This document shows, piece after piece, positions 22,001-41,033 of a stretch of DNA of 64,000 nt (positions within the stretch are counted from its first letter, which is position 1; each line of letters starts with the position of its first letter). The DNA comes from Branchiostoma floridae (lineage: Eukaryota > Chordata > Leptocardii > Amphioxiformes > Branchiostomatidae). The stretch spans positions 6,830,734 through 6,894,733 of the forward strand of contig NC_049989.1 of the NCBI RefSeq assembly GCF_000003815.2. Reading direction: 5' to 3'. Below the pieces are notes generated by a model. That model was not told the DNA's origin, made no database searches, and saw only the letters and a list, made by a program, of their open reading frames with translations. A program made the position numbers and the translations under genes.

Positions 22001-22455
22001 ATACAGTTACATCCAAACATTCTTTACAATAATAAATAAGCAATAAATAAGTTAAGATAGAACTATTGATATGTATGTCAATAAGTTACACATGTGCAAT
22101 AAATAGATATTCAACATCAAATTTCAGAATTTCACGTTATGCTCTTAGCTTTCTAACTCAGTGAAACAAGTATACATAAATACCATACAAGTGTACATAA
22201 ACATCATACGAACATCTTCGTATTAGTCTAAATTGATGAAATTCCAATGACATAAGTTTGTTGATTGAAGATTTTCTAAATAAAACAACAACTACTTTAC
22301 GCTACTATCATAATCTCTATTAAAATTTGTGAAACAGTTTTGTTAATGTTTTCCAACTGTCGTGTAAAATGTGAATCATCGATGTTGTTAACTGTGTGTG
22401 CGCATATCACCGTTAATACCAACCTCTACAGGTTTCAGCGTGTATTGTTCTTTTA
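19017..22455. other. Spacer between MMP-A and MMP-B
   Basis: No gene was recognised between the MMP-A promoter and the MMP-B stop codon. The segment holds a decayed half of the TAGTCTCTACCAG repeat near 19845 and a diverged copy of the MMP-B intron foldback around 20838-20880 (TATCTGAAACGTCTGTCCG). Its right end, 21717-22455, is probably MMP-B 3' UTR if the AATAAA at 21711-21716 is used. Confidence 0.5.
21711..21716 (-). terminator. Possible poly(A) signal of MMP-B
   Basis: TTTATT on the plus strand gives AATAAA on the minus strand about 740 nt beyond the MMP-B stop. It is the first canonical hexamer I found downstream. A variant signal could be used earlier. Confidence 0.35.
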
Positions 22456-28596
<6,141 letters not shown>

Positions 28597-28695
28597 GTTG
28601 TCCTGTCGACTGTAGGTCAGGTCTCGTAGTTGAACGTTGTCCTCTTGTTAGCTCTCGTCGTGTAGACTGTTTGATCGTACTTGACATTAGGCCTT

Positions 28696-28703
28696 TATTT
28701 ATA
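28696..28703 (-). promoter_or_regulatory. TATA box of MMP-B
   Basis: The minus strand reads TATAAATA, a perfect match, 100 nt upstream of the MMP-B start codon. This predicts transcription start near 28670 and a 5' UTR of about 75 nt. Confidence 0.65.
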
Positions 28704-28768
28704 ACCATGAAAATGACAGTCTTCTGACGTAAAGTTTCCTGTGTTGTAATAACTGTGGCGTCTTCGTC

Positions 28769-28775
28769 TGACTAA
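28769..28775. promoter_or_regulatory. AP-1-like site upstream of MMP-B
   Basis: TGACTAA (TTAGTCA on the minus strand) is a one-mismatch AP-1 site about 70 bp upstream of the TATA box, the usual spacing in inducible MMP promoters. Function is inference from the family. Confidence 0.3.
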
Positions 28776-31700
28776 GGACGTTTTAGACAAAGGTTTTGAT
28801 ACAACTCAGAAATCTCAACGGAAATAGCGTCGGGAAACGACGAAGAACAACTTCATGATTACGTACAGAAATTCTCGGCATTCTTAAGGAAATTCCTGTT
28901 GTGTTCGAAGTCTGGAAGAGGCGTGTCAAACACCTCACCGGATAAGTGAAGATGTAATTACAACAGATTAACATTGCTTTCACCTGATAAGTCTGGCTAA
29001 GGTGGTTAGGTCTCCCAACCGTACCTCCATGCCAGGGGAGAACAATGCGAACCTGCCTTAGGGGAAGTGCATGAGGGCAGCTTATCAGTAATGTCATCAC
29101 TGAAGTAGATTTTAGAAAGATATCATCATGTTTGATCGCCCGCCATGATAAACAAACGCAATCGTGGGCGGGACAGCTCTTTCGTGGATATCATAACCTC
29201 CGTAGGATTTCTAATTTTGGGGTTGTCAAACAAAGGTAGACAATGATACATGCAAATGCTTTGTATAGATCTTTACAGTATTTGCGTTAGAATCATCAGA
29301 AACTAGCTCTTCTAAACTTATCTTCACATAATGAATGTTTAAGACGAATAACTTTTCATTTTCTGTATCCGCTGTCTTCAAGTTACCGACCAGTTCGCCT
29401 GTTATTTCGTTAATCCGTTCTAGTAACAGGGAATCCAGGGTTAAATCCCTATGGATTTAGGACACTCCCTTTGTATGTTGTCTTTTTCAACGAATGGCTT
29501 AGGCTCAAATCCTACATAAACCTCCCCTTATCGTCAAGTCGCTTACGAACGTAAACATGTAGTCGTGCTTCTGTTGGAGAGACATAGCTCTGTATAGAAA
29601 AGCATGACTATCACAGACAAATAGTTAGAATTCTAAACAAATCAGTAGGATTTAGAATGACTTTGAAAGGAATGTGAGTGGAATGGTACCAGTAGTTTGA
29701 CATCAGAACCTGATCAAAGTTTTACGAAGTAAGGTTTCTTCCTCATTAATGTAACCGCCACTGTATTTTATTCTATTGTAAGTGCATATATTGATGTATG
29801 CTTGTATACTTGTTCTTAACTGATGTGAACCTATGTGCCTGAAATGAAGAATAAAGTAAAGTAATGTAATTGGGAATTATAAGACGTTATTACAGGTGTA
29901 ACGACCATCTCAGACCCCGGAAAGCCCGGTCCTTCTGCGGTGCTACTTGGAAGGTAACAGGAGACTGAGGGTGTGGCGGGGGAGGGAACGGGGGAGGGTA
30001 GCCTGACATTAGGGCAGGCTTGAGAATATCAATATTTTGATGACTCGACGGCACGTGTCTGCAGCTGGGGCGGATCACAGCGCGGAGTGATATGCCGATG
30101 ATGACGTAGGACACATCAAAACATCAGTAGTCATGGCAGGTGCACAGATCGATGTCGTGCTCTTGTAAATATATGAAGATTGTAATCTGTATATACAAGA
30201 CGGAACAACAAATGCATCAAAATAGTTTTAAAACGTCAAGCATTTATCGCGCCTTTACACGCGGAAACCCCGAAAAGCATAAGTTTTCCTTTTTCGGACA
30301 AGTCGTATTGTATGAAAATAATTATTTGTTCGACGGATTTTGCCCTTTTCTTTTCATTAGTCCATGAATGTTATTTATATAAGAGCTAGGTATAGTCCGT
30401 ATAAAACGTAATGTATCCGTATTATCCGTATAAAGAGGTTTTGTTTGTTTTTGTTAAGTCCAAACGACCATTTTCGGGGTAATGTGCTCGCCAAAATTTG
30501 TTGCCCCTTCCTTGACTGGAATTGCCGGATGCTACAATGACGACATGCCATTACACCTTGAGTAGTGCCATTTGATGTCTGTTTATGATGTATTTTTGTT
30601 ACCCCCAAACTGACCCACGCTCGACACCTGAGTCTATCTTGGCGGTAACCCAAGGAGTTTGTGGGTTTGGGTGGAGTAGGTTTGCGTGTCAAGTTCGCGC
30701 GGTGGAGATGATGTAATAGGTTTGTTGACGTCTTTTCTGGACCAGGATGTGTTGATGTAAACACAACACCCCCTCCACGGGCGGTCCGCGTCAGGACATG
30801 ACCGGGTCGCTGAGGCGAGTACATGTATACGGCATCGGTCAGTGAAATCCCTAAAGGGAGTGCGTGACCATGAGCACGGTGTTCTTACCTGCCATACGGT
30901 GAACCTTTTAAACCACGCCAGATTTTAGACCATAGGCGTTGTTACAGCGGTTTGGGGCTCCTTTTCAATGATGATGAAATGTTGCCCAGGTCGTATTTTT
31001 TCGCTATTTAGGCTCATATTTTAAATATCCATGTTCAGGATTCTCATCAATGAAGAAACTGTATGATTTATGATAGACTCCTCATGGGCTTCGATTCATC
31101 AAGTCTTCTTCAACTGTTAGTTAAAAACTAGTCAACCAGTAAAAAAGACGTTTATAGGCCATATTCATGTAAATGTTTGTTTTGAATAGCCCATTCAATG
31201 ACCAAATTTCTAATTTTGATAGTGAAATAGTTATAATAAGGCATTCACTGACATAAGCGCAAATGGTAATCAGTCCCCCATAGTTTACACTGACATTACC
31301 ATGATCTGGAGTCAATGACTCCGCAATCTAGCTATATAGGGTCATGTTGATGTTGGTTCGGGTATTCCGGGTCGATCTTGGTGCGGATATTCCGGCGTTT
31401 CTATGGTCCAGTGACTTCTTCATCCGGCAACCGCCATGACAAATACAGCAAACGGAATATTTACGTCTGGATATATGACACGTAATTGAACAATGGTTAG
31501 AAAAAAAAAACTTTTCCCATTCTTCTAAAAACTTTGGATACTTAAAGGCTAAAAGGCTAAAGAAAACTGTCAACGTATGTACAGAGTGAGCAAGAAATGG
31601 AGTTGCATCTTGAGATTGCAAGTTTAATTTGGTTACAAACCGGTCATCGACATCGAACGGTGGAACTGGTAGCATTCTCTCAAAAATATGTCTGCTGTTT

Positions 31701-33504
31701 TCACAAGCAAATAGAATTGCTTTATCACAGAGAGTATATATTCTAGTATCCAGTATCAACTTAACACGTTTCCAGAATGTTGGTTCTCGTGAAAGAAAGC
31801 GTTTGAATATGCGTATGTACTAGATATCGCGTTCTAAGTAAAATTTCCTGTCACACAATGCCGTTGTTGCTCAACGTATACTCGACTCCACGGAAGCCAG
31901 GTACAGGTTAGAAACTTCCAGGATGCCGACATACTAGGAATACCTGGGACTATTAGTTTAGCGTGACGAAATATAGATTCGGTGACGTTGTTTTTCCACA
32001 ACATTTTGCATCGCTGTTGCCATATTTATAAAAACATTGCGGCCGCCGCGGCCCAGGTAAAACGTAAAAGGATGTGGCTACGAAGGACATTGACCCTAAG
32101 AAAACTGCTACTCATCCAGCTAAGTTTTGACACCATCGTCATCATTTAGCGAGAGTGTAAGACATGCCGAATACCGTTCCAGGGAAGGAAACGCTTCTGT
32201 GCCAATAACGTTACATCGTGTACAAAGACGGTATCACTTCATAGGTGTTATGTACAGTGGGCAGGTGTGTGATCGGACTGGGCCAGGATTTTGAACTATT
32301 GTCAAAACAACGAAAGTTAGGCACAGAGTTCACTTGTTGCTGCAGTCGTATTACGATAAGAATCTCACATCTTTAAATATATGCAGAGTCGCCCTTAGCG
32401 ATGTCTGTGTTACCTTACACAACCTCTAGCTGTCAGCCCCCTCCCACCACCAGTGGTAGCGCTGCCAGGAGCGTGATTAGTCGGCCTGAGTCGCCTTTAG
32501 CCTGCTTTCTAAAGGTCGCGCATGTCAGCACTTCAGAGAAACGCCTCTGCCCAAAGTAGTGACTACATACTTCAAGACTTCGGCTGTAGTCCATCAGTCA
32601 ACATTCGTCGTGTTTTCTCATCTTTTGCTTCCCAAATACAGTTATGCGATGTAGCAAAAATCTCAGAGTTAACCATAACTGTGTAGTGACGAAACCTTTA
32701 TATCTGTTGCATTTTGTCTGTCAACGTGCGGCAGTTTATACTCTAAAACATCTGGAACATGTACAGAAGCCAACTTTGTTCAATGGAAATCTGTACTTTG
32801 TTTTTGCCTTGGGAGCAAACCTATATTTGCCATGAACTTGAAGAAGCTCAGTTCAGAACGTGTTTTAAAACACGCAGACAAGAAACTTGGGGGTCTTTGG
32901 TGTTTTCGGGTGTTTGAAATACCGCCACGTCTTGGACAATGCTTTGAAAACCAAACCCCGAAGCTTAGATCCAGAACAAGCAAGAAAATCTGTCCCTCAT
33001 ACCAAGCCAGCTTATTTAAACCAAAGTATAGGTATCTAAAATAAAGAAGTCAGCCTTGTAAATGATAGTTACGTTTCTCTTCTACTGTTGCAATGGGTAT
33101 CTATAGCTAGTATAATTCTATGTTCTACATTTCTCATCCGTGTTTACTTGTACAAGTCTATATGTTAATACCGAAAACTTCAAAATACAAAACGGTTCCC
33201 ACAAGTTAACACTGATACAGTAACACGTCGAGCTGGTAGGTCAATCTCAACAAATCTAAGCCTTCACGATAACTGTCTTAAGTCAAGTTACACGGTGGAA
33301 TATTATTATTGTGCTAAACCAAATTCTCTTTCCTAACGACTTTACAAAGCGCTATCGCTGCCGTTCAGGTCAATCTCTTCAAAACTGAAAGCGTGGACGA
33401 AATGTCCCAGTGTAATATGATTATTATGTCTCTCTAGTTTTTTTCTTCTTTTTAAGTGGAAGAAGATAGCGCAGTCCAATGAATCAACGGAAACGGAAGT
33501 GACG
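28776..33504. other. Intergenic stretch between MMP-B and the Ig gene
   Basis: No gene was recognised in about 4.7 kb. Open frames of up to about 150 codons (for example minus-strand 31328-31759) show no domain, no splice partners and no coding-like composition. The right end will contain the 3' UTR of the Ig gene, but no unambiguous minus-strand AATAAA was found there. Confidence 0.45.
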
Positions 33505-36500
33505 TCACTTGAGCTCGAGTTTGAAGTCACTGCTGATCTCACCCATGGAGTTGTGTGCGACGACCTTGTAGTCCCCAGCCTCGCGTTCTGTGACCTTCCC
33601 TATCTCCAGTTTGTACACACGGCCTTTGTGCTCGATCGTGTACAGGCCTCCTCCCATCAGTGTCTTCTTCTTGTGGACCCAGTCAACTACAGAAAGAAAT
33701 GTCATGTCATTGCCATAGTATTCAGATCATTTATTCAGTTAATCAATCTTCGAAACATCTGTGTTCATCAATAGACATTTTTTTTATATCCAAGGGAGAC
33801 CAAAAAACATAGTCATAGGGAAATTGACATTTTTCAAAGAAATCTAACTAAAAAGGATCTAGATAAAACCAACTCGTCAAATCATAGTGGTGATATATAT
33901 ATAATAAAGTCTGATAAAATCTTGTAAATCTAAATAGTTGTTAACGCTTTATACGATTACGATCGAACCCCGTGCTTTACCTATAATGTATAACGTACCG
34001 AAGACTAATGCTTTTGCGTAGAAAGTTGAAAAAAATGCCGGAAAATGGAGCTGACATACTTGTTGGGGCCGGTGCGGCATCCACCTCGGCGTAGAATTTA
34101 GCTGAGGAGCCCTTGGCGACAGAGATGGACTCCGGCACCAGAAACCACTCAGGCTTGGCCAGCTTACGCACGCCGCCCTTTTCTGCAGTTGCAAACATGA
34201 TTTTAGAGTCAGAGCGCACATAAGATGGTACATGTTACCGCTTCGTCGTCGATGTTCATTTTCACAAGTGGATTTGCAGACTCGGTATAGAAACATATTT
34301 ATAATTTGTTAACATTTACCGGTACTTCCTTTAACTACAATGATTACCACATCATATGTAAACATTGCTTGACATTGCTCGGTGCGTGTGTGCAGCACGA
34401 TTTTGATATTGAAGTAACATTGCTGCGGTGCAAATCGGAATATCTACGAAAAACAACTATGAAGGGCAATACATGCAATCTGAACAAATTCGATAGAAGG
34501 CGCTTCTGTCAACGAGCCACCTACTTAGTTGCTGAACTGTAAGCGTATTGATGATAATGATACTTACTCATCGTAAGCCTGAAAGCCTGCTTGTTCGTTC
34601 CCCACTTGTCCCTCGCAACACAAGTATATTCGCCTGCATCCTTCAAAGTTGCGTCCTACGAAACAAGAAGACAAACAAAAGGCAAACATGGCGCTTGCTC
34701 CTGTTTGAAAATCTGAAACGAAATTGACAAACTTTGCTACCTGTGATTTTGTCTCTTCAATTCACAACATTCTGTCTATTAGAGAAAAGTGTGATAGCAC
34801 CCCTCTATCACATTAACTCACTAATTATAGGTAAAAGATGATATCTATTTGTGAAATAATGTGATAGCACCCCTCTATCACATTAATTCAAGAGTAAAAG
34901 AACAAAGATTAAAAAATGGTCTAAATTTGTGTCTACTTACTAACTTGAGAAAAATGTGATAGCGCCCCTCTATCATATTAAAGTACTAGTAAATAGACAA
35001 TTACTGAAATAACATTTCGAAAATAAGTTATCACAACTTTTCCAACTATCACCATTTCTGATTATAAGATAAATAATCAAGGCTTCTCATCAATCATTTC
35101 CTCCATGATGATGATAAAACATACAGTTAGCAGAGTAAACGTCGTATAACGTTACATGTGTTAAGACCCTCACCTTGATAACCAGGGCGAAAGTGTTGCC
35201 GTCTCGTTCAAAACTGATCCCTTTAGTTTTGCTCTCGGCGACTAGTTTCCCCATCTGTTCCCAGACCACTTCATCCGGGACGTCTCCTGTGGGAACAAAT
35301 CATGGAGAACTGGCGACATTTGCAAACAAACGCAGAAAACTTCCCTTTGCAACTTTAATACACGTATCGCCACACATGTTCACGTTTTGAACTGCTTTAC
35401 CACTGGTCACAAGTTGACGCTGATACAAATACACAGAAATTATTTTAGTTGTAGACAGTTAAAGTTGTTATTTTTCTTTATTCAATGCCTAATTATTCAC
35501 TTTAGAAATGGCCGTTTACTTTGATTTTGATCATTTTTGAACCTGTATTTTCTATAGAAATGTAAACCGTTACTAAACGATCGTGTCTGCCTACCTGTAA
35601 AAGTGACCTCAATCCTTGCCTCCTCCCGTTCCTTAGCAACAAACTCTTTCCTCAGATTCTCGTCAAACAGCGACCGTGTCCTCTTCGGTTCCTTGGGCTC
35701 CGGCGGTGGGGTGGGTTCCCTGGGGGGCTCGGGCTCAGGTTCAGGGGGAGGAGGGGGTGGAGGTTCCTCCTTCTTCTCTTTCTTCTTCATCGGCTTCCCC
35801 ACCAGGCCTCCCATGATGCACCAGTCAGGCTGCGTCCACAAATCGTCGGTCGACTCTAGAAAATCAAATCATCAATATTTCCAAGCTCATCAGAATTTAA
35901 ACTTACGATCCGACTGAAACCTGTGACGTACAGTGTTGTAAACGAGAACCCACAGACTTTTTCATGATGAATGACCCATCACTCCTACCACGTGACTATA
36001 TAGACACGTCACTCCGGTAACCGGTCAAACATACCCGATGAGACAAGATGGGTCATCCGTTCTGAAGAAGACCGTTGGGTCACAATATGAACGTGACAAA
36101 CGCAGTTTTCTTACTATGCTTTCCATGTTTAGTCTATGTCTTATGCTTTAACATTCTTATATGGATTGCTATAAATTTAGAAGTTGAAAGATTAAAGATA
36201 TCTACGCGACTGGCCTGCCTACCTGCCACTTGCAGCACAGTGTTGCAGCTGGTGGATCCCAGCTGGTTGGTGACCACGGCTGTGTACGTGCCTGCGTCAT
36301 CCACGTCACATTCTCTGACGTACAGCGTGCAGACGCCCTGCGCCAGGTTCACTTTGTACTTCTCTCCGTCAATCTGCGCGAGAATGGATGGGATTGTTTC
36401 ATCGTCCTGAATTAAATTCCCTGGGATATCATTTCTCATCGTCAAACTGAGCCTGTGTGATATGATGGAGGGGATCGTTTTATTGTCCAAAGTTACATTC

Positions 36501-39500
36501 GAATTCTTTCGGATATAATTTCCAATAAAAACAGTATGTTAGATCAGTCGATGAAACAGATGTATATCATCGCGCCTAACAGAACACGAATGAATTGATA
36601 TCCAACAGAATGTATTACAACATTTGCACAGAATTCTACTGATAACAGCTGCTTCATCATTCTCTGAGTGGGATAATGCGGCTTCATTTGTGCAAGCATA
36701 CTTATGTGGTCCTATTGGCATTGGAGACTATCACGGATTGCTACGCCGGAATCATGAAGAATGTCATGAAAATTCGGGTCCAAATTTTTGTGTTGGAACC
36801 TACAGTTCAACACTTTCCTTGTATAGCATGTATGTACTAATGGCATGACTACTAGTATATAAGTAAGCTACCTTTATAGGCTGATCTTCCTTCAGCCACT
36901 CTATGGTAGGCTCGGGACTGCCTTCCACGGCACAGGTGAAGTAAGCCTCGTTCCCCTGCACCACGATGCACTTGGGCCTGGGGCGGTGCAGGAAGGTGGC
37001 GGGGTGGTCCATGAGGGCCTGGCGGGTCGCCGTGCGGGGACTCTCGTGCAGCCAGGAGTAGTCTCGGCCACGGGGAGTGGCGCGGCAGCTCGACTCCAGG
37101 TACCGCTTCCATTCGTACGTGTACGAGCGGTCAATCTCGTCCTGGGTCTGAAGTGGTACACAATAATATTTCATTCGTCCTTCCAGTGGTGTGCTACCGG
37201 ACAGGTGGTTGGCCACGTACTGTATCAGTTTTAGCGGTCCACTAATATGCATCATGTTGGAGTAACTCAGTTCTAATAGAAGCTGCTAGGGAACCAACAC
37301 CAAAATTTTACGATCACCTCTTCCCCAGGGCTAGACCTGTCCATCACTAGTAAAACATTGATATAAGATGTAGTCTTAAGTTATCCTGTTGAGAATCCCA
37401 CTAATGCAGGTTTAGAAAGAGTTCGAGTCGTCCTGGCGGAAGCAAAATCGATCACACTGGTAACCGGTATCTTGTTAAGGATATTGTCATTCTCAGAATA
37501 TTCCTATTGTAGGGGTCAGGGTACATGCGTATGTATAAGATATACACGGCACAGCTTAGGAAGTTGGTGATCCCAAGGTGCATACAGACTAGGACAACTA
37601 AATATCACCCTAACGGGTCTGAAAATATGATGAAGGCTTCAGCGAAAGCTACAGTCTACTTAAGATATTAAGAGGATATTCGCTGTAGGGTCTATAACGT
37701 GAAACAGACAAAAAAGACCGTCCAAAACCGACCTCGAGAACCTGCTGGCGCAGAGGCACACGGGAAGGTTCCTTGTCGTCTATCCAGACGTCCTTGCGGT
37801 GGCTGCGCCAGCGGGGGTGGGCGTCGGGCGGGCCGTGGTGCGAGTAGTCCCGGGACCACTGGTAGTTGTACCTGAGAGGCAGGTGATAACGTTATCAGTT
37901 ACTTTCTGAGAAGATACGGGGAGGGAAGATGAAAACGTTCTTTGATAGTCCGTTGTCATGACAACGACCAAACAGAATGTTACGCTATCTTTCCTCCCAA
38001 TATCTGCTTGGAGATCACTTCAGTATACTAGTATGTACACCTAGAAGTCCACAACTTGAAAACGAACGATTTTGGCGGAGTGACGGGGTCCATCCAATGT
38101 TAGCGATTACATTGGTTGTCAGGTCACTCGGTTGGTTGGAAAAGTAACTGCATGTCAAATTGAATAAAGCACAGTTAGAATTCTGTACCTGTCCGCCAAC
38201 CAAGCATGGTAGGCTCCGTAGTCGTACGACTCGTAGTCTCCTGAGAACATCTGGCCGTACCCCTTCCAGAGCCCGGGCGTGCGGTCCGGCTCAGGCGGGG
38301 GTGGGGGCCTGTATGTCCCCGAGGGAGGCCCGCTCATGGTACGGTACCGCCGCCACATAGACTTGCTGTACGGGGTGGCGGCGCTCGCGTCTGGGGAGAC
38401 CACCGCGCCCGTCTTCTGACCAGCACCAGGGTCCCTGGGAATACAAGTTCGTCACCGTTTGGCGATTCGATTCTATATACATGTACATTTTAAATGGCAG
38501 CTGAATGATTCTATGTCGAAAATCTATTGGTGCTTGTAGAATATCTTCTCGGCCTCATCCAGAAATAATAAGCACGGCTCTTATTTCGAAGTCTTTATAA
38601 ATGTATACCAAAATTCAAGTTATTCATTATCATTTATTATGATCACTTCTTTAATTGCAGGCTACACCCAATAGCGTTAGGTAAGAGAGAAGGAAAAAAC
38701 ATGGACAATTGAGCTGCGACCTGAGGTGTGCGGGTCAACTTGCTTTTAATTGCTCTGCTGGAAGTCAGACACTTACGTCTTTCTACTTGAAATACGAAGG
38801 GAATCCTTATGAAACATTTTCACAATGTCTTCGAAGAATTTCCGGCATGGGAACTCGACCCACACATGTCTGATCACAGTTCACCCTTGTTTTTCTCACC
38901 GCTTATCTACTGATTTTCAAGAAGACGTTGCCTGCAAGGTAATGAGTGAAATGATTTAAAATTTGGATGATATGGATAAAAGGCTTCATACCGTACGATG
39001 TGCCCCTAAATTTGAGTTGTGCTTATCGTTTCTGGGTGAGGCCGAAAACTTATTAACCTGCCCTCGTACGTGTACATCTTACATGGCGACATTTTTCCGT
39101 AGGGTGTCGTGTTTTAATCAATGGTGTCAGTTGTCCTGAAGAAACTCTTTTACTCTTGTGCTCTTTTCTGTGACGATCTGTCCTCTTAAACAATCAATGT
39201 TTTAAGGAAAGATATCGATGCATAAATTGCATCTTTGCTTCAGCTTTTTTACACGGAGGCAAACAATTTCCTTTAAGAAAATTAATAATTCACAGATGAT
39301 AGTCAACACAGTATATCATATGGATATGTCGATGAATGTTATTTCTCTCTAATGCGACCTAGAGGTGCAATCCTACAACAAACCGTTGTACACCGCTGTA
39401 TTTTATGACCCGGCGGCAGTAGGGACCCACATTTAGCTACACATATTATATATGTGACCTAATGACTTTCGACACGCGCACACTTTAACCTCGTGCCATA

Positions 39501-41033
39501 TACATACAAGACCCTGAAGCACTTACATAATTTCAAACCGTGGAACCCTGTGCCGTGGCACGGACATACAAGACCCCGTAGCCCCCACACGTACACAATG
39601 CAACATATGGTTACGTCACAGCATAGGGCGGGGGCATATGTATGTCTCCTATGCAATAAATTATCTGTCAAAGATCACTACATCTTCAACGATATGTTTG
39701 ATTCTCTGCTACTGTCTGTTCTCTAGCTCCTACTGTGGGTTTCTGAGTATGCTACGGTTTCAGTTACAAATGGTATTGTTGTTTAACTTTTGTGCATCGA
39801 ATTAAAATTGTTATAAACTTCTGGCCTATTTGAAGTATTGAGAATCTAGGGACTATGATAGCTACAATGTATTGAATGGTTAGGTTGGTCACAGAATTAC
39901 AAGGGAAACTTCAACAAGAATCATATGAGTCTTGAAAACAGACCAGCGACACGTCTGCATGGATTGGAGGGGGTCCAAGTATCATATACCGCGACCCTCT
40001 GGTTCTGTTACATATGAACTGTTTAGCTGTAATCGATAACTGTGTTTATGAGACACTAAAATAAACTTCCAACCTTCCAAAACACAGGATATCAAACATT
40101 AACAAGCTCCCCTAGTGGTGACAAAGATTGTCAACTTGTGCACATCAAATTTGACCTATTACACAAAAATACAGACGACATTCAGTAAATTACAGATAGC
40201 AGGTTTACAACTGACATCGTTATCAATGGACTAAAATTCTTTATTTTACGGACTAAAATTCTCCATTTTACGAGATCAGACATTGAAAATAAAGAGCGAC
40301 GTGGGAGACTTTTGGATGACATACATTTACTATATGGATGTTGCTTTTTATCGCATATCATGGACAGGCTACGTGTGCAGATAAAACTTTGACACATCAA
40401 AAAGTGGACGTTCAACTTGACCTTGCCATACTTCCATGTATTCTTACACATACGTCCCAATATATAGATGACTCATAGAATGTTCTATATCGGTATGGGA
40501 TTTTGATATTCATAGACAAACACTTATACAAAAGCTTAACGAAACTATAAACACTTTTCAAAATACTTTTGCATTTCAAAACACCAACACCGATCGCTAT
40601 CTTTGGATGACGAGAGATATACGCTTAGGGAATAAATTCAGTCCGTCAAAGCTTGTCATAACTCATCTGAACTTGGCCCTGATTATGAAGAGTGTGGACA
40701 GGTATAAATAGAACTGATAAAGTACAGAAATATGTCAATATAAAGACAAAATCATTTGTCATCAGAAAATGTAGGTCATGGAGAACCTTGTTACTTCAAA
40801 AAGTATCAGTTTTGCGCAATAATTCTTGAGGAACATTGCGCATGGTTATGATGGCATGATGTTGATACAAAGAAGGAAATTGCCTCCACCTACCATCGCA
40901 GTACAGGTTGCGGCGATCCGAAGACTTCCAGACGAAAACCAGCTATCCCGCCGCTCGACAACCCGACTTCAACAGCACCGGCTTCCTTCTTCACAACCGG
41001 GCGGGAAGCACCCACGTAGTCTACCGAGCCCAT
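33505..41033 (-). CDS. Ig I-set protein with Trp/Tyr-rich linker and Pro/Glu/Lys segment
   Basis: Ten exons in transcript order: 41033-40894, 38434-38189, 37871-37733, 37147-36872, 36373-36223, 35855-35595, 35286-35174, 34655-34568, 34182-34060, 33686-33505. They total 1719 nt and give 572 residues with every phase matching. There is no signal peptide, so the protein is probably cytoplasmic. Residues 8-47 look like the first half of an I-set Ig ending at the core Trp (QPVLRW). A linker (48-225) follows, rich in Trp, Tyr, Arg and Pro. Ig2 (about 227-317) is complete, with YFTCAVEGSP and DDAGTYTAVV. A KKKEKKEEPPPPPPPEPEPE segment follows. Ig3 (about 395-472, DAGEYTCVARDKWG) lacks the first cysteine. 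Ig4 (478-572, EAGDYKVVAHNSMG) lacks both. Cysteine-poor I-set domains and Pro/Glu/Lys stretches recall titin, myosin-binding or palladin-type sarcomere proteins. A muscle role is inference and no kinase or Fn3 domain is seen. Confidence 0.87.
34791..34976. repeat. Three spaced copies of a short hairpin in an Ig-gene intron
   Basis: GTGATAGCACCCCTCTATCAC occurs at 34791-34811 and 34861-34881, and as GTGATAGCGCCCCTCTATCAT at 34956-34976. Each copy folds as GTGATAG paired to CTATCAC around CACCC. Copies are 70 and 95 bp apart, each preceded by an A-rich stretch and followed by ATTA. They lie between the exons at 34655 and 35174. Confidence 0.8.

Noticed and set aside
31328-31759. 143-codon minus-strand open frame in the MMP-B/Ig spacer
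   Set aside because: No domain, no repeat relation, no splice or promoter context, and composition like noncoding AT-rich DNA.
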